IMG/VR virus record: IMGVR_UViG_3300043119_000156
Span: 1-20,679 of that record
DNA: 20,679 nucleotides
Reading direction: 5' to 3' (one strand)
Origin: a virus
The position numbers and the translations under genes are program-made. Positions 20,406 to 20,679 of the stretch are shown here, in pieces. The first letter of the stretch is position 1. Every line of letters starts with the position of its first letter. The notes under the pieces are model-generated. The model made no database searches. It was given only the letters and a program-made list of their open reading frames with translations, and had not been told where the DNA came from.

Positions 20406-20433
20406 CCGCCACTGGCTTCGCCAATCACGGCGG
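20406..20433 (+). promoter_or_regulatory. Leader hairpin before the 60-aa gene
   Basis: CCGCC (20406-20410) pairs with GGCGG (20429-20433), enclosing TGGC-TTC-GCCA (20413-20423). It lies 24 bases before the ribosome site of the 60-aa gene and may set its translation or mRNA stability. Confidence 0.4.
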
Positions 20434-20456
20434 CGACTTCATAGCCAAAACCAATC

Positions 20457-20471
20457 GGAGAAACTTCCATG
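20457..20471 (+). repeat. Leader repeat, copy 2
   Basis: Identical to 19896-19910 over 15 bases (GGAGAAACTTCCATG), covering ribosome site and start codon of the 60-aa gene. Confidence 0.85.
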
Positions 20472-20651
20472 AACAACCTTGTCACCCGTGATGCCAAGCG
20501 CATCATCCACGAACTGCACGACCAACTCAAGCGCATCTCCCCCACGTACTTGCCCTTGGTAGCCAAATTCATCGCAATCAAGTATTGCGTCCCCCAAAAG
20601 GTCATGCTCAAAGCCATGGCCCGCTATGTCCGCATCCACCACACCAACTGA
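20469..20651 (+). CDS. 60-aa basic protein of unknown function
   Basis: A short basic, helical protein (MNNLVTRDAKRIIHELHDQL, KRISPTYLPLVAKFIAIKYC, VPQKVMLKAMARYVRIHHTN) with one Cys and a His-His end. The CVPQKVMLKAMARYV segment has the spacing of a small helix-turn-helix recognition pair, but the match is too weak to call it a DNA-binding protein. GGAG lies eight bases before the ATG within a leader copied from the 139-aa gene. It ends 11 bases before the next start. Likely an early/middle phage protein. Confidence 0.7.
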   Translation: MNNLVTRDAKRIIHELHDQLKRISPTYLPLVAKFIAIKYCVPQKVMLKAMARYVRIHHTN

Positions 20652-20662
20652 AGGAGACAGCC

Positions 20663-20679
20663 ATGCGTAACAACAAGCA
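20663..20679 (+). CDS. Start of a further rightward gene, cut by the window edge
   Basis: ATG at 20663-20665 is preceded by AAGGAG with a six-base spacer and 11 bases after the 60-aa gene's stop. Only MRNNK and two bases of the next codon are visible. The product cannot be named. Confidence 0.6.

Overview
The window is a piece of a tailed double-stranded DNA bacteriophage (Caudoviricetes), with roughly balanced GC and tightly packed genes. It holds almost the whole virion-structure block. The packaging, portal, scaffold and capsid genes are followed directly by adaptor and fibre/tailspike genes. No tape-measure, tail-tube or sheath gene lies between capsid and fibres, so a short-tailed (podovirus-like) particle is the best inference. 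The many small Lys/Gly-rich proteins (DUF6321-like, DUF5872-like) and the fibre N-termini resemble those of uncultured aquatic phages. The host cannot be read from the sequence; a proteobacterium is a guess based on sigma70-like promoters and AGGAG ribosome sites.

Layout. From about 19470 down to 1 every gene is on the minus strand, so transcription runs right to left: small terminase, large terminase, portal, a 64-aa protein, a GroES-like co-chaperonin, scaffold, a 152-aa protein, a probable capsid-accessory protein and the major capsid protein, closed by a strong two-hairpin terminator (11106-11151). A new transcription unit then appears to start at 11072-11100. Its leader can fold into a pseudoknot ending at the ribosome site of a 177-aa virion protein. 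It continues through a 171-aa virion protein, a run of small basic proteins, two connector/adaptor-type proteins separated by a zinc-ribbon protein, two paralogous beta-rich proteins, a large repeat-rich fibre (820 aa) and a pectate-lyase-fold tailspike (626 aa). It ends with a 31-aa membrane peptide and the start of a further gene cut by the window edge. Most neighbours overlap or abut, which suggests translational coupling.

To the right, 19471-19907 is a divergent control region. A perfect palindrome (GAGTATATACTC) offers a -10 box to both strands. A plus-strand terminator 65-90 bases further right shares a 17-nt element with the capsid terminator, so a short structured RNA or an attenuated early leader may be made here. 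Beyond it lie plus-strand genes of unknown function (139 aa, 60 aa and one cut by the edge), probably the start of the early/middle region, with repeated leader sequences and several hairpins.

Limits: all family names are from reading the translations; no database search was run. No tRNA, CRISPR array, insertion sequence, integrase, replication or endolysin gene was seen.
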